This document shows positions 12,708-20,844 of a stretch of 64,000 nucleotides of DNA, piece by piece. The stretch is from Methylobacterium sp. UNC378MF (GTDB taxonomy: Bacteria > Pseudomonadota > Alphaproteobacteria > Rhizobiales > Beijerinckiaceae): assembly GCF_900103195.1 (NCBI RefSeq), contig NZ_FMWU01000002.1, positions 186,001 to 250,000 of the forward strand, read 5' to 3'. Under the pieces are notes generated by a model, which saw nothing but the letters and a program-made list of their open reading frames with translations, ran no database searches and was not told where the DNA came from. The stretch's first letter is position 1; the number at the start of each line of letters is the position of its first letter. The translations under genes were made by a program, and so were the position numbers.

Positions 12708-12731
12708 GGCCGGCGGCCTGCGCCGCCGGCC
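12708..12731. terminator. 10-base perfect stem-loop after the MFS transporter gene
   Basis: GGCCGGCGGC and GCCGCCGGCC pair perfectly around a four-base loop, eight bases beyond the transporter stop codon on the minus strand. No T-run follows, so intrinsic termination is uncertain; it may protect the 3' end or assist Rho. Confidence 0.45.
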
Positions 12732-12738
12732 GGACCGG

Positions 12739-14070
12739 CTACATCTGACGCATTTCCGAGCGGTCGGTGAACAGGGCCACCAAGCTGCAGACCGCGCCCG
12801 ACAGGAGGTACACGCCGATCATCGCCAAGCCGTAGCGCTGCGAGAGGAACAGGGCCACGAGCGGTGCGAAGCCGGCGCCGAGCAGCCACGCGAAGTCGGA
12901 GGTGAGCGCGGCACCGGTGTAGCGGTAGCGGTTGCCGAGGCGGGCGCTCACCGCACCCGCGGTCTGGCCGTAGGCGAGGCCGAGCAGCATGAAGCCGATC
13001 GTGACGTAGATGGTCTGGCCGATGGCGCTCTCGCCGAACAGGAGCGGCGCGATGATGCTGCCGACGGCGAAGAAGCCGATCAGCGAAGAGCTCATGATCA
13101 GGCAGTTGCGGCGGCCGATCTGGTCGGCGATCAGCCCGGAGGCCGCGACCGCGCCGGCGCAGACGATAGCACCCGAGAATTGCACGATCAGGAACTCGCC
13201 CGGCGAGCGGGTGGTGCTGTTCAGCGCCAGCCACGCGATCGGGAAGATCGTCACGAGATGGAACAGCGCGAAGGCGGCGAGCGGCACGAAGGCGCCGCGG
13301 ACCACGTCGCCCGCGTGGTGACGGAACAGCTCCAGCGCCGGGACCGGACGCAGCCGGTCGAGGTCCATCATCCGGGCGAACTCGTCGGTGGCGACGAGAC
13401 GCAGCCGGGCGAACAGGGCGACCACGTTGATGGTGAAGGCGCAGTAGAATGGGAAGCGCCAGCCCCAGTCGATGAAGTCGGCCTCGTCGAGGTTGACGAG
13501 GAAGAACGCGAACAGCGCGCTCGCCACCATGAAGCCCAGCGGCGCGCCGAGCTGCGGGATCATCGCGTACCAGCCGCGGCGCTCGCGCGGGGCGTTCATG
13601 GCGAGCAGCGAGGCGAGGCCGTCCCAGGCGCCGCCCAGCGCCAGGCCCTGCAGGATCCGCAGGCCGGCCAGGATGTAGACCGCCGAGATGCCGATGCTGT
13701 CGTAGCGCGGCAGGAAGCTTACCGCCGCGGTCGAACCGCCGAGCAGGAACAGGGCCGTGGTCAGCTTGACGCTGCGGCCGTGGCGCCGGTCGATCGCCAT
13801 GAACAGCACGGTGCCGACCGGCCGGGCGATGAAGGCGAGGGCGAAGATCGAGAAGGCGTAGAGCGTGCCCTTCAGCGGGTCGACGAAGGGGAAGAAGACC
13901 TTCGGGAAGACCAGCACGCAGGCGATGCCGAACACGAAGAAGTCGAAGTATTCGGAGGCGCGACCGATCACCACGCCGATGGCGATCTCGTTGGGATGGA
14001 CCTTGTGGTCTCCCATCGCCTGCTGGGCGTCGCGCTCCAGGCCCGTGACCGTAGGGGTGTTCGCACTCAT
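12739..14070 (-). CDS. MFS transporter, metabolite:H+ symporter type
   Basis: The 443-residue product is a 12-segment major facilitator. It resembles the metabolite:proton symporter subgroup (ShiA/KgtP/ProP-like): an ASEYFDFFVFG first helix, the ALAFIARPVGTVLF signature, a DRRHGR loop after helix 2, and LRILQGLALGGAW in helix 4. These carriers import organic acids, osmolytes or shikimate; the substrate is not deducible. The ATG at 14070 starts the family-like region; upstream in-frame sequence is not conserved in character. It lies 168 bases downstream of the glycosyltransferase gene. Confidence 0.88.
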   Translation of the reverse strand: MSANTPTVTGLERDAQQAMGDHKVHPNEIAIGVVIGRASEYFDFFVFGIACVLVFPKVFFPFVDPLKGTLYAFSIFALAFIARPVGTVLFMAIDRRHGRSVKLTTALFLLGGSTAAVSFLPRYDSIGISAVYILAGLRILQGLALGGAWDGLASLLAMNAPRERRGWYAMIPQLGAPLGFMVASALFAFFLVNLDEADFIDWGWRFPFYCAFTINVVALFARLRLVATDEFARMMDLDRLRPVPALELFRHHAGDVVRGAFVPLAAFALFHLVTIFPIAWLALNSTTRSPGEFLIVQFSGAIVCAGAVAASGLIADQIGRRNCLIMSSSLIGFFAVGSIIAPLLFGESAIGQTIYVTIGFMLLGLAYGQTAGAVSARLGNRYRYTGAALTSDFAWLLGAGFAPLVALFLSQRYGLAMIGVYLLSGAVCSLVALFTDRSEMRQM

Positions 14071-14238
14071 CTCTGATTGTCGCCCTCGCCGCGCGCCCGT
14101 CGGGACGCCTTGGCCGGAACTGCCTCTTGCGGCATGTCCAGAGGTATCGCAACCGGCTCCCGACGCAAGTTCACCCACTGACGCATGCATAGCACCGCGC
14201 GGTCGTGGCCACCGGCGGCACAACGGGGCGAGGACCGC

Positions 14239-16425
14239 TCACACGCGGTAATGCGCCGAATTCCGTGACAGGTTGATGTTGTAATAGGGGTCGGCGCGCA
14301 GCTCCGGGCCCCAGCGGTCGAGCATGGTCAGCACCTCGCCCTCGAAGCGCTTCTGCTTCTCCGGCGTGTCCTCGGCCCCGCGGCTCTTCGACTCGTGGTG
14401 AATCAATTTGGCGAAGGGCGTCCAGACGATCCGGTAGCCGGCCTGGCGGATCTTCAGGCAGAGATCGACGTCGTTGAAGGCGACCTTCAGGGCCTGCGCG
14501 TCGAAACCGCCGACCTGCGCGAAGACATCCGCCCGCATGGCCAGGCACGCGCCGGTGACCGCCGAGACCTCGTGGGCGATGACCATCCGGCAGAAATAGC
14601 CCGGATCGGCATCCGCGACGCCGAGATGGCTGTGGCCGGCCACGCCCCCGATCCCGAGGACGATGCCGCCGTGCTGGATCGTGTGGTCCGGATAGAGGAG
14701 CTTGGCCCCGACGGCACCGATCTCCGGGCGCACCGCGTGGCGCACCAGCTCGGCGAGCCAGCCGGGCTCGAGCACCTCGATGTCGTTGTTGAGGAACAGC
14801 AGCACCGCGCCGGTGGCCGCGGCGGCGCCGCGGTTCGACAAATCCGAGAAGTTGAACGCTCCCGGCACCGGCACGACGCGCACCCGCGGATCGTCCCGGT
14901 AGCGGGCGAACAGCGCGGCGGTCTCGGGCTCGCGGCTGTCGTTGTCGACGATGATCACCTCGATGTCGGGGTAATCGGTCGCGCCGAGAAGCCCGTCGAG
15001 GGTCACCGACAGGATCTCGGCCCGGTCCCGGGTCGGGATGATCGCGGAGACCCGCGGCGGCGGTGCCGGCAGCGGCCGGATCAGGCGGTTGAAGCCCCCG
15101 GGACCGCGCTCCGCCCGGCCGCCCCAGGGCGCCACGACCTCCTCCAGGGCCTGCAGGCGCGCGGCCTCCGCCCGGGCGAGCGACCGGTCGGAAAAGGTGC
15201 CGGAGCCCTGCGCGGCGCGCCAGTGATAGAGCACCCGCGGGATGTGGCGGATGCGGGCGGGGTCGAGCCCGTCGGTCAGCCGCAGCAGCAGGTCGTGGTC
15301 CTGGCTGCCCTCGAAACCCGGACGCAGGCCGCCGACGGCGCGCAAGGCCTCGGTGCGCACGACCGTGAGATGGTTGATGTAGTTCTGCGCGTAGAGCAGC
15401 TCGCGGTCGAAGCAGGACTTGAAGTGGGGGTCGAACCGGCGGCCGCGCCCGTCGATCTTGTCCTCGTCGCTGTAGATCAGCACGAGGTCTGGATCGCGGC
15501 GCAGCGCCCGGGCGACCTCGTACAGGGCGTCCTCGGTGAGCGCGTCATCGTGATCCATGAAGGCGCAGACCGCGCCCCGGGCCATGCCCAGCGCGTCGTT
15601 GGTCGCCCGGGCGATGTGGCCGTTCTCCGACCGGGTGAGGACGCGGATGCGCGGGTCGGCCTCGGCCGCCCGGCTCAGGATCCGCGGGATCTCGGAGCGC
15701 GTGGAGGCGTCGTCGACGGCGCACAATTCCCAGTGCGGGTAGAGCTGCGATCGCAGCGACGCCAGGGCCGCCCGCAGCACCTTCGGGTCGGGATTGTGGA
15801 CCGGCATCAGCACGGAGATCAGGGGCGGATCGGCCCAGGCGGCGATCTCGGCGGCGATGCCGTCCCGCTCGGCGCGGCGCAGCGTGTGGGTGCCGAGCCA
15901 AGCCTCGTAGCCGCTCACGCGCCGGTGGCGCAGCGCCCGGCCGAGGAAGCCCCGCGCCCGCACCTTCTTGCCGAGGATCCGCCAGGTGAGCGCCTGCATC
16001 GTCAGGCCGGGCTCGCGCAGGAGGCCGCGGGCGGCCAGGACCGGCCGGGCGAGGCGGCGCACGGCGATCCGGCGCAGCCGGACCGGGACGCGCCCCGCCG
16101 GATCGGCGACGCGCAGCTCGACCACGTCCTGGGGCAGGCAGCCGATCCACGCGAAGGCGCCGCCCCCCCGGGCCTCCTGGGGCAGCAGCGTGCCCGGGCG
16201 CCCGTCGGGGCCGACGAAGCTGATGTCGGGCAGGGTGTCGCGGGCCTCGGCCGGATCGTTGGACAGGATGATCTCGACCCAGCGGCCCGCGAGATCCGGC
16301 AGCGCGACGCGCAGCCCGTCGGAGCCCGCCCGCGCCGCGAGGGGGCGCCGCTTGCCCCAGAGCCCCGTGACCTGCGCCGTCGGGAGGCGGAATTCGGGCA
16401 CCGCCGGCCCGGTCGCACGCACCAT
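14239..16425 (-). CDS. tandem GT2-family glycosyltransferase
   Basis: The 728-residue product has an N-terminal region without recognised motifs (residues 1-200), then two glycosyltransferase family 2 domains. The first (about 202-440) begins ISVLMPVHNPD and includes a DHDDALTEDAL acidic loop and YSDEDKIDGRG. The second (about 470-720) has SAIIPTRDRAE, IIVDNDSREPE and LLFLNNDIEVLEPGWL. Such double-domain enzymes build O-antigen, capsule or other surface polysaccharides, using two sugar transfers per protein. Its ATG overlaps the upstream stop by one base (TGATG), so the two genes are translationally coupled. Confidence 0.92.
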   Translation of the reverse strand: MVRATGPAVPEFRLPTAQVTGLWGKRRPLAARAGSDGLRVALPDLAGRWVEIILSNDPAEARDTLPDISFVGPDGRPGTLLPQEARGGGAFAWIGCLPQDVVELRVADPAGRVPVRLRRIAVRRLARPVLAARGLLREPGLTMQALTWRILGKKVRARGFLGRALRHRRVSGYEAWLGTHTLRRAERDGIAAEIAAWADPPLISVLMPVHNPDPKVLRAALASLRSQLYPHWELCAVDDASTRSEIPRILSRAAEADPRIRVLTRSENGHIARATNDALGMARGAVCAFMDHDDALTEDALYEVARALRRDPDLVLIYSDEDKIDGRGRRFDPHFKSCFDRELLYAQNYINHLTVVRTEALRAVGGLRPGFEGSQDHDLLLRLTDGLDPARIRHIPRVLYHWRAAQGSGTFSDRSLARAEAARLQALEEVVAPWGGRAERGPGGFNRLIRPLPAPPPRVSAIIPTRDRAEILSVTLDGLLGATDYPDIEVIIVDNDSREPETAALFARYRDDPRVRVVPVPGAFNFSDLSNRGAAAATGAVLLFLNNDIEVLEPGWLAELVRHAVRPEIGAVGAKLLYPDHTIQHGGIVLGIGGVAGHSHLGVADADPGYFCRMVIAHEVSAVTGACLAMRADVFAQVGGFDAQALKVAFNDVDLCLKIRQAGYRIVWTPFAKLIHHESKSRGAEDTPEKQKRFEGEVLTMLDRWGPELRADPYYNINLSRNSAHYRV

Positions 16426-17468
16426 CAACTCCAGCTCTTGTCGACCGAGGCCTTCACGGCATCCGACATGGCCACATCGAACACGATCATGTCCTCGACC
16501 GCCTTGACGCTCTTCAGGCGCTCGGCCAGCGCCAGCGTCTCGGCCGGCACCGGGGGCAGGGCCGGGATCGGCGTGCTGATCCCGAGGCGATCGAACAGCG
16601 TCGACGCGAAAGCGGGGAAGCGGGTCTTGTGGCCGACGATCCCGACCCGGGCGAGAATCTCGATTGCGGCGATCGAGTTGCCCGGATGGAGCCGGTCGTC
16701 CGGCATGCGGGTGCCGAGCTGGCGGGTCAGCGGGTTGTAGAGCAGCCGGTAGGCGGATTCGGGCAGCATGCGGAAGAAGCGCTTGAGGCTCTTCACGTCG
16801 GAAAAGTCGTACCCCTCCGCGAAGGCGGCGGCCTCGGTCAGGGGACCCAGGCGCCAGCTGCGCGCGGGATCGGCGGCATCCGCCGTCCGGGCCTTCAGCC
16901 AGCGCATCCGGGTCGCCATCTCGATCTGCGGGTCCTGGAGCAGGATGGCCGTGACCATCAGGTCCGGCGTCATGAAGTTCTCGTAGCGCGGGATCGTCAC
17001 GGCACCCGACAGGAAGGCCGAGGGGGCGGCCGGGCCGGCCAGCACGCAGCTCAGGATCTCGTCCGGCAGCTTGTGGATGCCGAAATAGCAGTGCTGGAAA
17101 TACGGGAAGAGCGCCGTCTGGAGCACCGTCTCGGGCTCGATGCCGGTGTTGATCAGCATGGTCCGCAGCCGGACCTGACCCTCGGCCGGCATGCGGCGGT
17201 AGACCAGCACGTTGGTGTCGGCGTCGTAGAGTTCGAGCCGCGGGATCTCGGACAGCCCCGGCACCTCGGCCTCCGTGACCACGAAGGTGCATTGCCCGGT
17301 GGCGTGCCAGCCGTTGCGCTTGAAGGCCTCGTCGATGACGCTGGCCGGGACCTCGGCCACGCGCCGTCCGTCGACCGCGACCACGACCCGGCTGATGGCG
17401 AGGGGATTGTCCGGCACGATCCAGCCGCGGATCGAATCGCCCTGATCGTGGTCGATGAAGTAGCGCAT
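16425..17468 (-). CDS. unrecognised protein coupled to the glycosyltransferase
   Basis: The 347-residue product is soluble by appearance, with no signal peptide or membrane segment. Residues 1-90 are strand-rich (GWIVPDNPLAISRVVVAVDG, then LELYDADTNVLVYRR) and resemble the small beta-sandwich domains found beside some polysaccharide glycosyltransferases. The rest is mostly helical and carries KLPDEIL, TIPRYENFM and GHKTRFPAF segments. I do not recognise a catalytic motif; a sulfotransferase-like fold is possible but unsupported. One-base overlap with the glycosyltransferase argues for a shared role in surface glycan synthesis. The ATG at 17468 is chosen because upstream in-frame sequence lacks order. 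Confidence 0.82.
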   Translation of the reverse strand: MRYFIDHDQGDSIRGWIVPDNPLAISRVVVAVDGRRVAEVPASVIDEAFKRNGWHATGQCTFVVTEAEVPGLSEIPRLELYDADTNVLVYRRMPAEGQVRLRTMLINTGIEPETVLQTALFPYFQHCYFGIHKLPDEILSCVLAGPAAPSAFLSGAVTIPRYENFMTPDLMVTAILLQDPQIEMATRMRWLKARTADAADPARSWRLGPLTEAAAFAEGYDFSDVKSLKRFFRMLPESAYRLLYNPLTRQLGTRMPDDRLHPGNSIAAIEILARVGIVGHKTRFPAFASTLFDRLGISTPIPALPPVPAETLALAERLKSVKAVEDMIVFDVAMSDAVKASVDKSWS

Positions 17469-17666
17469 GTCCTGAAGCGTGAGGCGGCGGCATGCCGGCG
17501 CCCTATGTCCGCCCTGTGTGGCGGCGCGGCCGGATGCCGAGCGGCAGGGCCATAGCGCATTTTTCCGTCGGCGTGCACCAGGGCGGCTTCGGCCTGGTGC
17601 CGGATCCGCGCCGATTGATCCGACCGGCCCGGTATTTCCGTCCTTAAACCCTTGATCGAGAACAGC

Positions 17667-17699
17667 GGATCCGATCGGATCCCGGTGCGATCCGATCGG
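17667..17699. promoter_or_regulatory. palindrome plus direct repeat upstream of the polysaccharide genes
   Basis: A perfect 16-base palindrome, GGATCCGATCGGATCC (17667-17682), contains GATCCGATCGG, which recurs at 17689-17699. The two copies are offset by 21 bases, two helical turns, which is typical of paired operator half-sites. The element lies in the 342-base gene-free stretch 17469-17810 between the polysaccharide genes and tRNA-Val, about 200 bases upstream of the 347-residue gene. Otherwise that stretch shows nothing identifiable. Confidence 0.4.
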
Positions 17700-17810
17700 C
17701 ACGCGCTCCCGCCGGATGCGCTCGATCCCTCCCGCCATGCAGGTTCCGCTTGCGCCGTCGCCGGGCAGCCGCTATAGGCCCCGCCCACCGGAGCTGCACG
17801 GCTCCGGCCC

Positions 17811-17885
17811 GGGCGCGTAGCTCAGCGGGAGAGCACTACCTTGACATGGTAGGGGTCACAGGTTCGATCCCTGTCGCGCCCACCA
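17811..17885 (+). tRNA. tRNA-Val (GAC anticodon)
   Basis: A 75-base cloverleaf is complete. The acceptor stem GGGCGCG pairs with CGCGCCC, the D stem is GCTC/GAGC, and the anticodon stem CTACC/GGTAG holds loop TTGACAT with anticodon GAC. The T stem is ACAGG/CCTGT with TTCGATC, and ACCA is encoded at the 3' end. It stands alone with its own terminator and marks the left border of an accessory-looking region. Confidence 0.97.
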
Positions 17886-17912
17886 TCTAACCTACGGAGG
17901 TTGGATGGTTTT
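17883..17912 (+). terminator. Rho-independent terminator of tRNA-Val
   Basis: Ten-base arms CCATCTAACC and GGTTGGATGG (one T-G wobble) flank a six-base loop and are followed by TTTTC. The left arm begins in the encoded CCA of the tRNA, so the terminator abuts the tRNA directly. Confidence 0.75.
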
Positions 17913-17995
17913 CGGACCGGAAATGGTCATTGGCTCAGTTCTCTCAGGTTCAGCCAACCTGAATCGGGTTCGGCGGACCTCATCGGCAGGTTCGC

Positions 17996-18181
17996 GTGGC
18001 CACCGCCCTAACCGTCCTCGAACCCGGCACGGCTGCCGAGATCGCCGATCAGGAGATCGACGCCGCGGTCGACCCGGTGCTGGCCGCCCGCGCGGCCGAG
18101 GCGCGGAGTTCGGACAAGCCGGCGTGGAAGCGCAGCGTGGTCCGGACCGGGATCCTGCTGGCGCATCCGATGAAGGGATGA
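17996..18181 (+). CDS. small hypothetical protein
   Basis: A 61-residue product from a GTG start, with an acidic, alanine-rich first half (EIADQEIDAAVDPVLAARAA) and a basic C-terminus. It has no signal or membrane segment and I do not recognise it. It ends five bases before the GTG of the HD-domain gene, so the two probably form a unit. No strong ribosome binding site is seen. Between the tRNA terminator and this gene lies only a short hairpin (17944-17962). Confidence 0.5.
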   Translation: MATALTVLEPGTAAEIADQEIDAAVDPVLAARAAEARSSDKPAWKRSVVRTGILLAHPMKG

Positions 18182-18185
18182 CCGA

Positions 18186-18704
18186 GTGATCCTGCCTCCG
18201 CTCCGCCGCACAGCAGCCGACGCGCAGAAAGTCGCCGCCATCGTCCATGCAGGGCAGACGGATAAGGTGGGCAGGCCCTATCTGGAGCACTTGGCGCGGG
18301 TGGCCGCTGGCGTCCTCAGGCTATCCGAGGGGTGCCCGTTCTGGTCGGACGAGGAACTGGATGAGGCGGTGCAAGCCGCGTGGCTGCACGATGTTGTTGA
18401 GGACACGAGCTTCGGCTTTGCTGGCCTAGCCAAAGAAGGCTTTAGCGACAACGTGCTGACCTCCGTTGCCATGCTGACGAAGCCGGGCGGGACGGTCACC
18501 TACGCGGCCTGGATCAGCAATATCGCGAAGGTCGGAACCCTTCGAGGCATCCTCGTCAAACTTGCCGACCTCGAAGACAACAGTGATCCCGAGCGGCTGG
18601 CCCTCCTCCCGGAAGAGACCTGTCAGCGCCTCCTCCGCAAATACGAACCGGCCAAAGAAGTCCTACGAACAGCGGCTCGGGCAAAGGGGTGGCAGGCGGC
18701 ATAG
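18186..18704 (+). CDS. stand-alone SpoT-type HD hydrolase
   Basis: The 172-residue product matches the hydrolase domain of RelA/SpoT proteins without synthetase or regulatory domains. His21 in VHAGQTDK and His35 in PYLEH are followed by the HD pair His68-Asp69 in WLHDVVEDT, with Asp128 in VKLADLEDN. The size resembles MESH1-type small alarmone hydrolases, which cleave the 3'-pyrophosphate of (p)ppGpp, so that activity is possible. Related HD domains act on other nucleotides, and the substrate is unproven. The start is a GTG. It lies just after tRNA-Val, outside any housekeeping operon. Confidence 0.82.
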   Translation: MILPPLRRTAADAQKVAAIVHAGQTDKVGRPYLEHLARVAAGVLRLSEGCPFWSDEELDEAVQAAWLHDVVEDTSFGFAGLAKEGFSDNVLTSVAMLTKPGGTVTYAAWISNIAKVGTLRGILVKLADLEDNSDPERLALLPEETCQRLLRKYEPAKEVLRTAARAKGWQAA

Positions 18705-19041
18705 CTGGCGCGCATGCCGAACGCTCCCTCGCCTCGAGGTGCCCGGCCGCCCCGAGCCATCCGCCAGCGCGCTCGCCGCGCCGGCATTCCCGGTCGAGCG
18801 CGGTCTGCGCATACACGCGCCTGGCGACCGATCGCCCTGCGATCGGCGAACGGCACCGGACCCTGAAGCGGTGGCGCTCCGCGGCGGCACCGCTTCAGGG
18901 TCCTCACCCTTTCGGCCCGGTCCCACAACTTGACTTCGGGAGGGCACGGCAGCGTTCGATCCAACTCCGCCGCCAGGACAGCCGCCAGCGCTTCTCCAGA
19001 GCGCCCGCTCGCTCGTCGTCCGGCACAGCCGCACGACCGCT
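18705..19041. other. 337-base gene-free stretch with strong hairpins
   Basis: No convincing gene is seen between the HD gene and the convergent minus-strand gene. The stretch holds an eight-base hairpin, CCGATCGC/GCGATCGG (18828-18846), and the larger inverted repeat listed separately. The rest is GC-rich with no codon structure I trust. Confidence 0.6.
18858..18903. repeat. 16-base perfect inverted repeat
   Basis: GGACCCTGAAGCGGTG (18858-18873) is mirrored exactly at 18888-18903 around a 14-base GC-rich loop. It lies between convergent genes. It could act as a terminator or be a mobile palindromic repeat; no T-run follows on either strand. Confidence 0.7.
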
Positions 19042-19308
19042 TCAATTTTCCTGGGCTTCGCGAAGCACAGCGCGGACCTGCCCAGCCGCAGCAGCAAGCA
19101 CGGTTCTTTGCACGGATCCGTCCGGGCCATCCTCCGCAGAGGATCCAAGCCTGTAATTGATACGGTTCTCGACCGCGTGCAGCAATTCGCGAGCGGCGTC
19201 GTCTTCGATGCCGCGCAGCGTCTGCGCGAGATCGAGATATGCGCTTCGCATTAGGCCAAAGGCCAGGCGCGTCGCGACTTCATCCGCACTCGGCATCGTT
19301 TCAGTCAT
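19042..19308 (-). CDS. small hypothetical helical protein
   Basis: An 88-residue product predicted to be mostly alpha-helical and soluble, with an acidic N-terminus (MTETMPSADEVATRL) and a helix containing VENRINYRLGSSAEDG. The ATG at 19308 has AGAGAG six bases upstream; an in-frame GTG lies seven codons earlier. No family is recognised. About 180 bases of AT-richer DNA upstream probably hold its promoter. Confidence 0.55.
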   Translation of the reverse strand: MTETMPSADEVATRLAFGLMRSAYLDLAQTLRGIEDDAARELLHAVENRINYRLGSSAEDGPDGSVQRTVLAAAAGQVRAVLREAQEN

Positions 19309-19502
19309 GGCGTGCTCTCTACAAAACACGCTCCCCAGAGATCGAATTCTATAAACTCTCGATATAGGATTGTAAATACAGATTTAGACACAACTCCGCA
19401 GCCGGAATGCAGGTCTCTCCGCAGGCAGAAATTTAACATAGGACAATGATCAGACGAGGCGGCAGCCACGTCCATTTCCGGGGTTCGCGGACAGGGTGAT
19501 CG

Positions 19503-19531
19503 GCCCTTCACCCTGACGAGCGGTGAAGGGC
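19503..19531 (-). terminator. 10-base perfect hairpin over a stop codon
   Basis: GCCCTTCACC (19503-19512) pairs exactly with GGTGAAGGGC (19522-19531). The stop codon of the small membrane gene on the minus strand (19508-19510) lies inside the hairpin, which places it at the 3' end of that transcript. Confidence 0.55.
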
Positions 19532-19816
19532 TCGCGGCCTGCGCACGAGCCTCTCAGCGCCGGCCGGTTCCGCGAGCGAAGCCGGACCGTCCGGAACGAT
19601 GCGCCTCAGCGGCGCATCGGACCCGTTCTGGCCTGGCTGCGGCATAGCCCAAGCCAGAGCTGCGATGACGGCAAGGCTGAAGCCAACGCAGAGCAGCGCC
19701 GCCCCGATAGGACGGGCGGGTGCGCGCTGACGCCATGCGCGCTCCACCAAAACGTAACCAGCGCGCCGAGTCAGGATCGCCAGCAGCGGGAAGAGGCCGA
19801 GCAGCATCGCATTCAT
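19508..19816 (-). CDS. small membrane protein of unknown function
   Basis: A 102-residue product with two likely membrane segments: residues about 3-16, and a stronger one about 39-58 (IGAALLCVGFSLAVIAALAW). A proline- and arginine-rich tail follows. The ATG at 19816 has AGGTGGGG eight bases upstream and lies 13 bases beyond the stop of the next upstream gene, so the two are probably co-transcribed. Not recognised. Confidence 0.55.
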   Translation of the reverse strand: MNAMLLGLFPLLAILTRRAGYVLVERAWRQRAPARPIGAALLCVGFSLAVIAALAWAMPQPGQNGSDAPLRRIVPDGPASLAEPAGAERLVRRPRALHRSSG

Positions 19817-19828
19817 CGCCTGCCCCAC

Positions 19829-20107
19829 CTAGTGACCGGCGAGCTGTCGGAAGGCGAGGAGATCGAGCGCGTCGTGCGGGGGCTGCGTCAGGCCGCCCCG
19901 CTCGCAGGGCGCTTCGCCCGTCACGGCAATTCGGTGCGCGGCGGGATCTTGCCACGCCGCCACCGTGCTCACGGTCCCGAGAGATGCGAGCCAGAGGCAC
20001 GTCAGCCCGCAAAATATCTTCCACCGCCGGGACCTGTGACCGCTGCATTCATGAGCCAGAACGTCGCGCGGTGCGGCCCGGTTCACGGCGGCAAAGCCAC
20101 TGACCAT
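19829..20107 (-). CDS. small hypothetical protein with one hydrophobic segment
   Basis: A 92-residue product. A basic N-terminus (HRSRRWK, near residue 25) precedes a hydrophobic segment (about 31-50) that could be a late signal anchor, then a polar C-terminus. The start is well supported by GGAGG five bases before the ATG. The gene precedes the small membrane protein with a 12-base gap. No family is recognised. Confidence 0.55.
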   Translation of the reverse strand: MVSGFAAVNRAAPRDVLAHECSGHRSRRWKIFCGLTCLWLASLGTVSTVAAWQDPAAHRIAVTGEAPCERGGLTQPPHDALDLLAFRQLAGH

Positions 20108-20421
20108 GGTATCCTCCATCTCGCCCGGCGTATTCGGAGCACCGATGAAGGGGTAAGAGGCTCGATTTACACGACGATGTTTTGTTTGTTGCGACTGAAA
20201 TCCGAATTACTGGGATGCTCTGCCGCTGCGCCTGTTCCGCCATCAGCTTTGGCTCAAGGCTGTGCGGGGACGGCATGATGCTCGCCTCTTCCGTTCAGCA
20301 TGGTGAGGCGAGCGACGGCACGAAACGCGGCTGTCTCCTCGTCCGTCCGGATGGACGGACGGACCAGTACGAGCGACCAAGACCGCAATGGCCGTGCAAG
20401 TGATCGGGTATGCGGCAGACT
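20108..20421. other. 314-base gene-free stretch
   Basis: Between two minus-strand small genes I see no convincing coding region. A perfect hairpin, GTCCGTCC/GGACGGAC (20341-20360), lies closer to the upstream gene and may end its transcript. An AT-richer patch near 20160-20215 may hold the promoter of the downstream pair. Confidence 0.5.
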
Positions 20422-20664
20422 TTAAGATTCAGCCTCGACCTCGTCATCGCCGCCGGTCGCACCGACTGCTGGCCCGGGCCGATAGGCGTCCAGCGCCGCA
20501 TAGGCATCGGTATCGGTTAGCCCCAGCCGCTCCATGTCGGTCAGGAGCGCCAGAATGTCGGCGTCAACCGGCTCGCCGGCCTCTTTGCTCTCGATCAGGG
20601 TATTGACCAGTTCCAGGTCGTTGATGGACGTCGCGCTCGGTTCATTCGGATCGGGGAAGGCCAT
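20422..20664 (-). CDS. small acidic hypothetical protein
   Basis: An 80-residue, strongly acidic, soluble product: MAFPDPNEPSATSINDLELV at the start, a DADILALLTDMERLGL helix, and a Gly/Asp/Glu tail. GAGAG lies seven bases upstream of the ATG. No family is recognised; acidic small proteins of this type are sometimes antitoxins or anti-regulators, but nothing here shows that. Confidence 0.55.
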   Translation of the reverse strand: MAFPDPNEPSATSINDLELVNTLIESKEAGEPVDADILALLTDMERLGLTDTDAYAALDAYRPGPAVGATGGDDEVEAES

Positions 20665-20844
20665 GGTCGGTCTCTCGCAGGATAGCCCTCAGACCTAGGT
20701 CACCCGCCTGTGGCCGGCTACACCCCGCACCGGTCTCATGACCTGCCCGGACCAGCAACATCGGCCACCAGCGCAGGAGGTTTGCCGGGACCAGCAGGCC
20801 TCCCCGCCACCGAGGCCGCGGAGCAGTGTAGGGCCAAGTCGATC

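Noticed and set aside
14395..16740. 780-codon plus-strand open frame over the glycosyltransferase
   Set aside because: Complement of a well-supported GT2 gene; no domain, ribosome binding site or sensible composition.
20049..20276. 75-codon minus-strand frame overlapping the upstream part of a small gene
   Set aside because: No ribosome binding site and it conflicts with the better-supported start at 20107.
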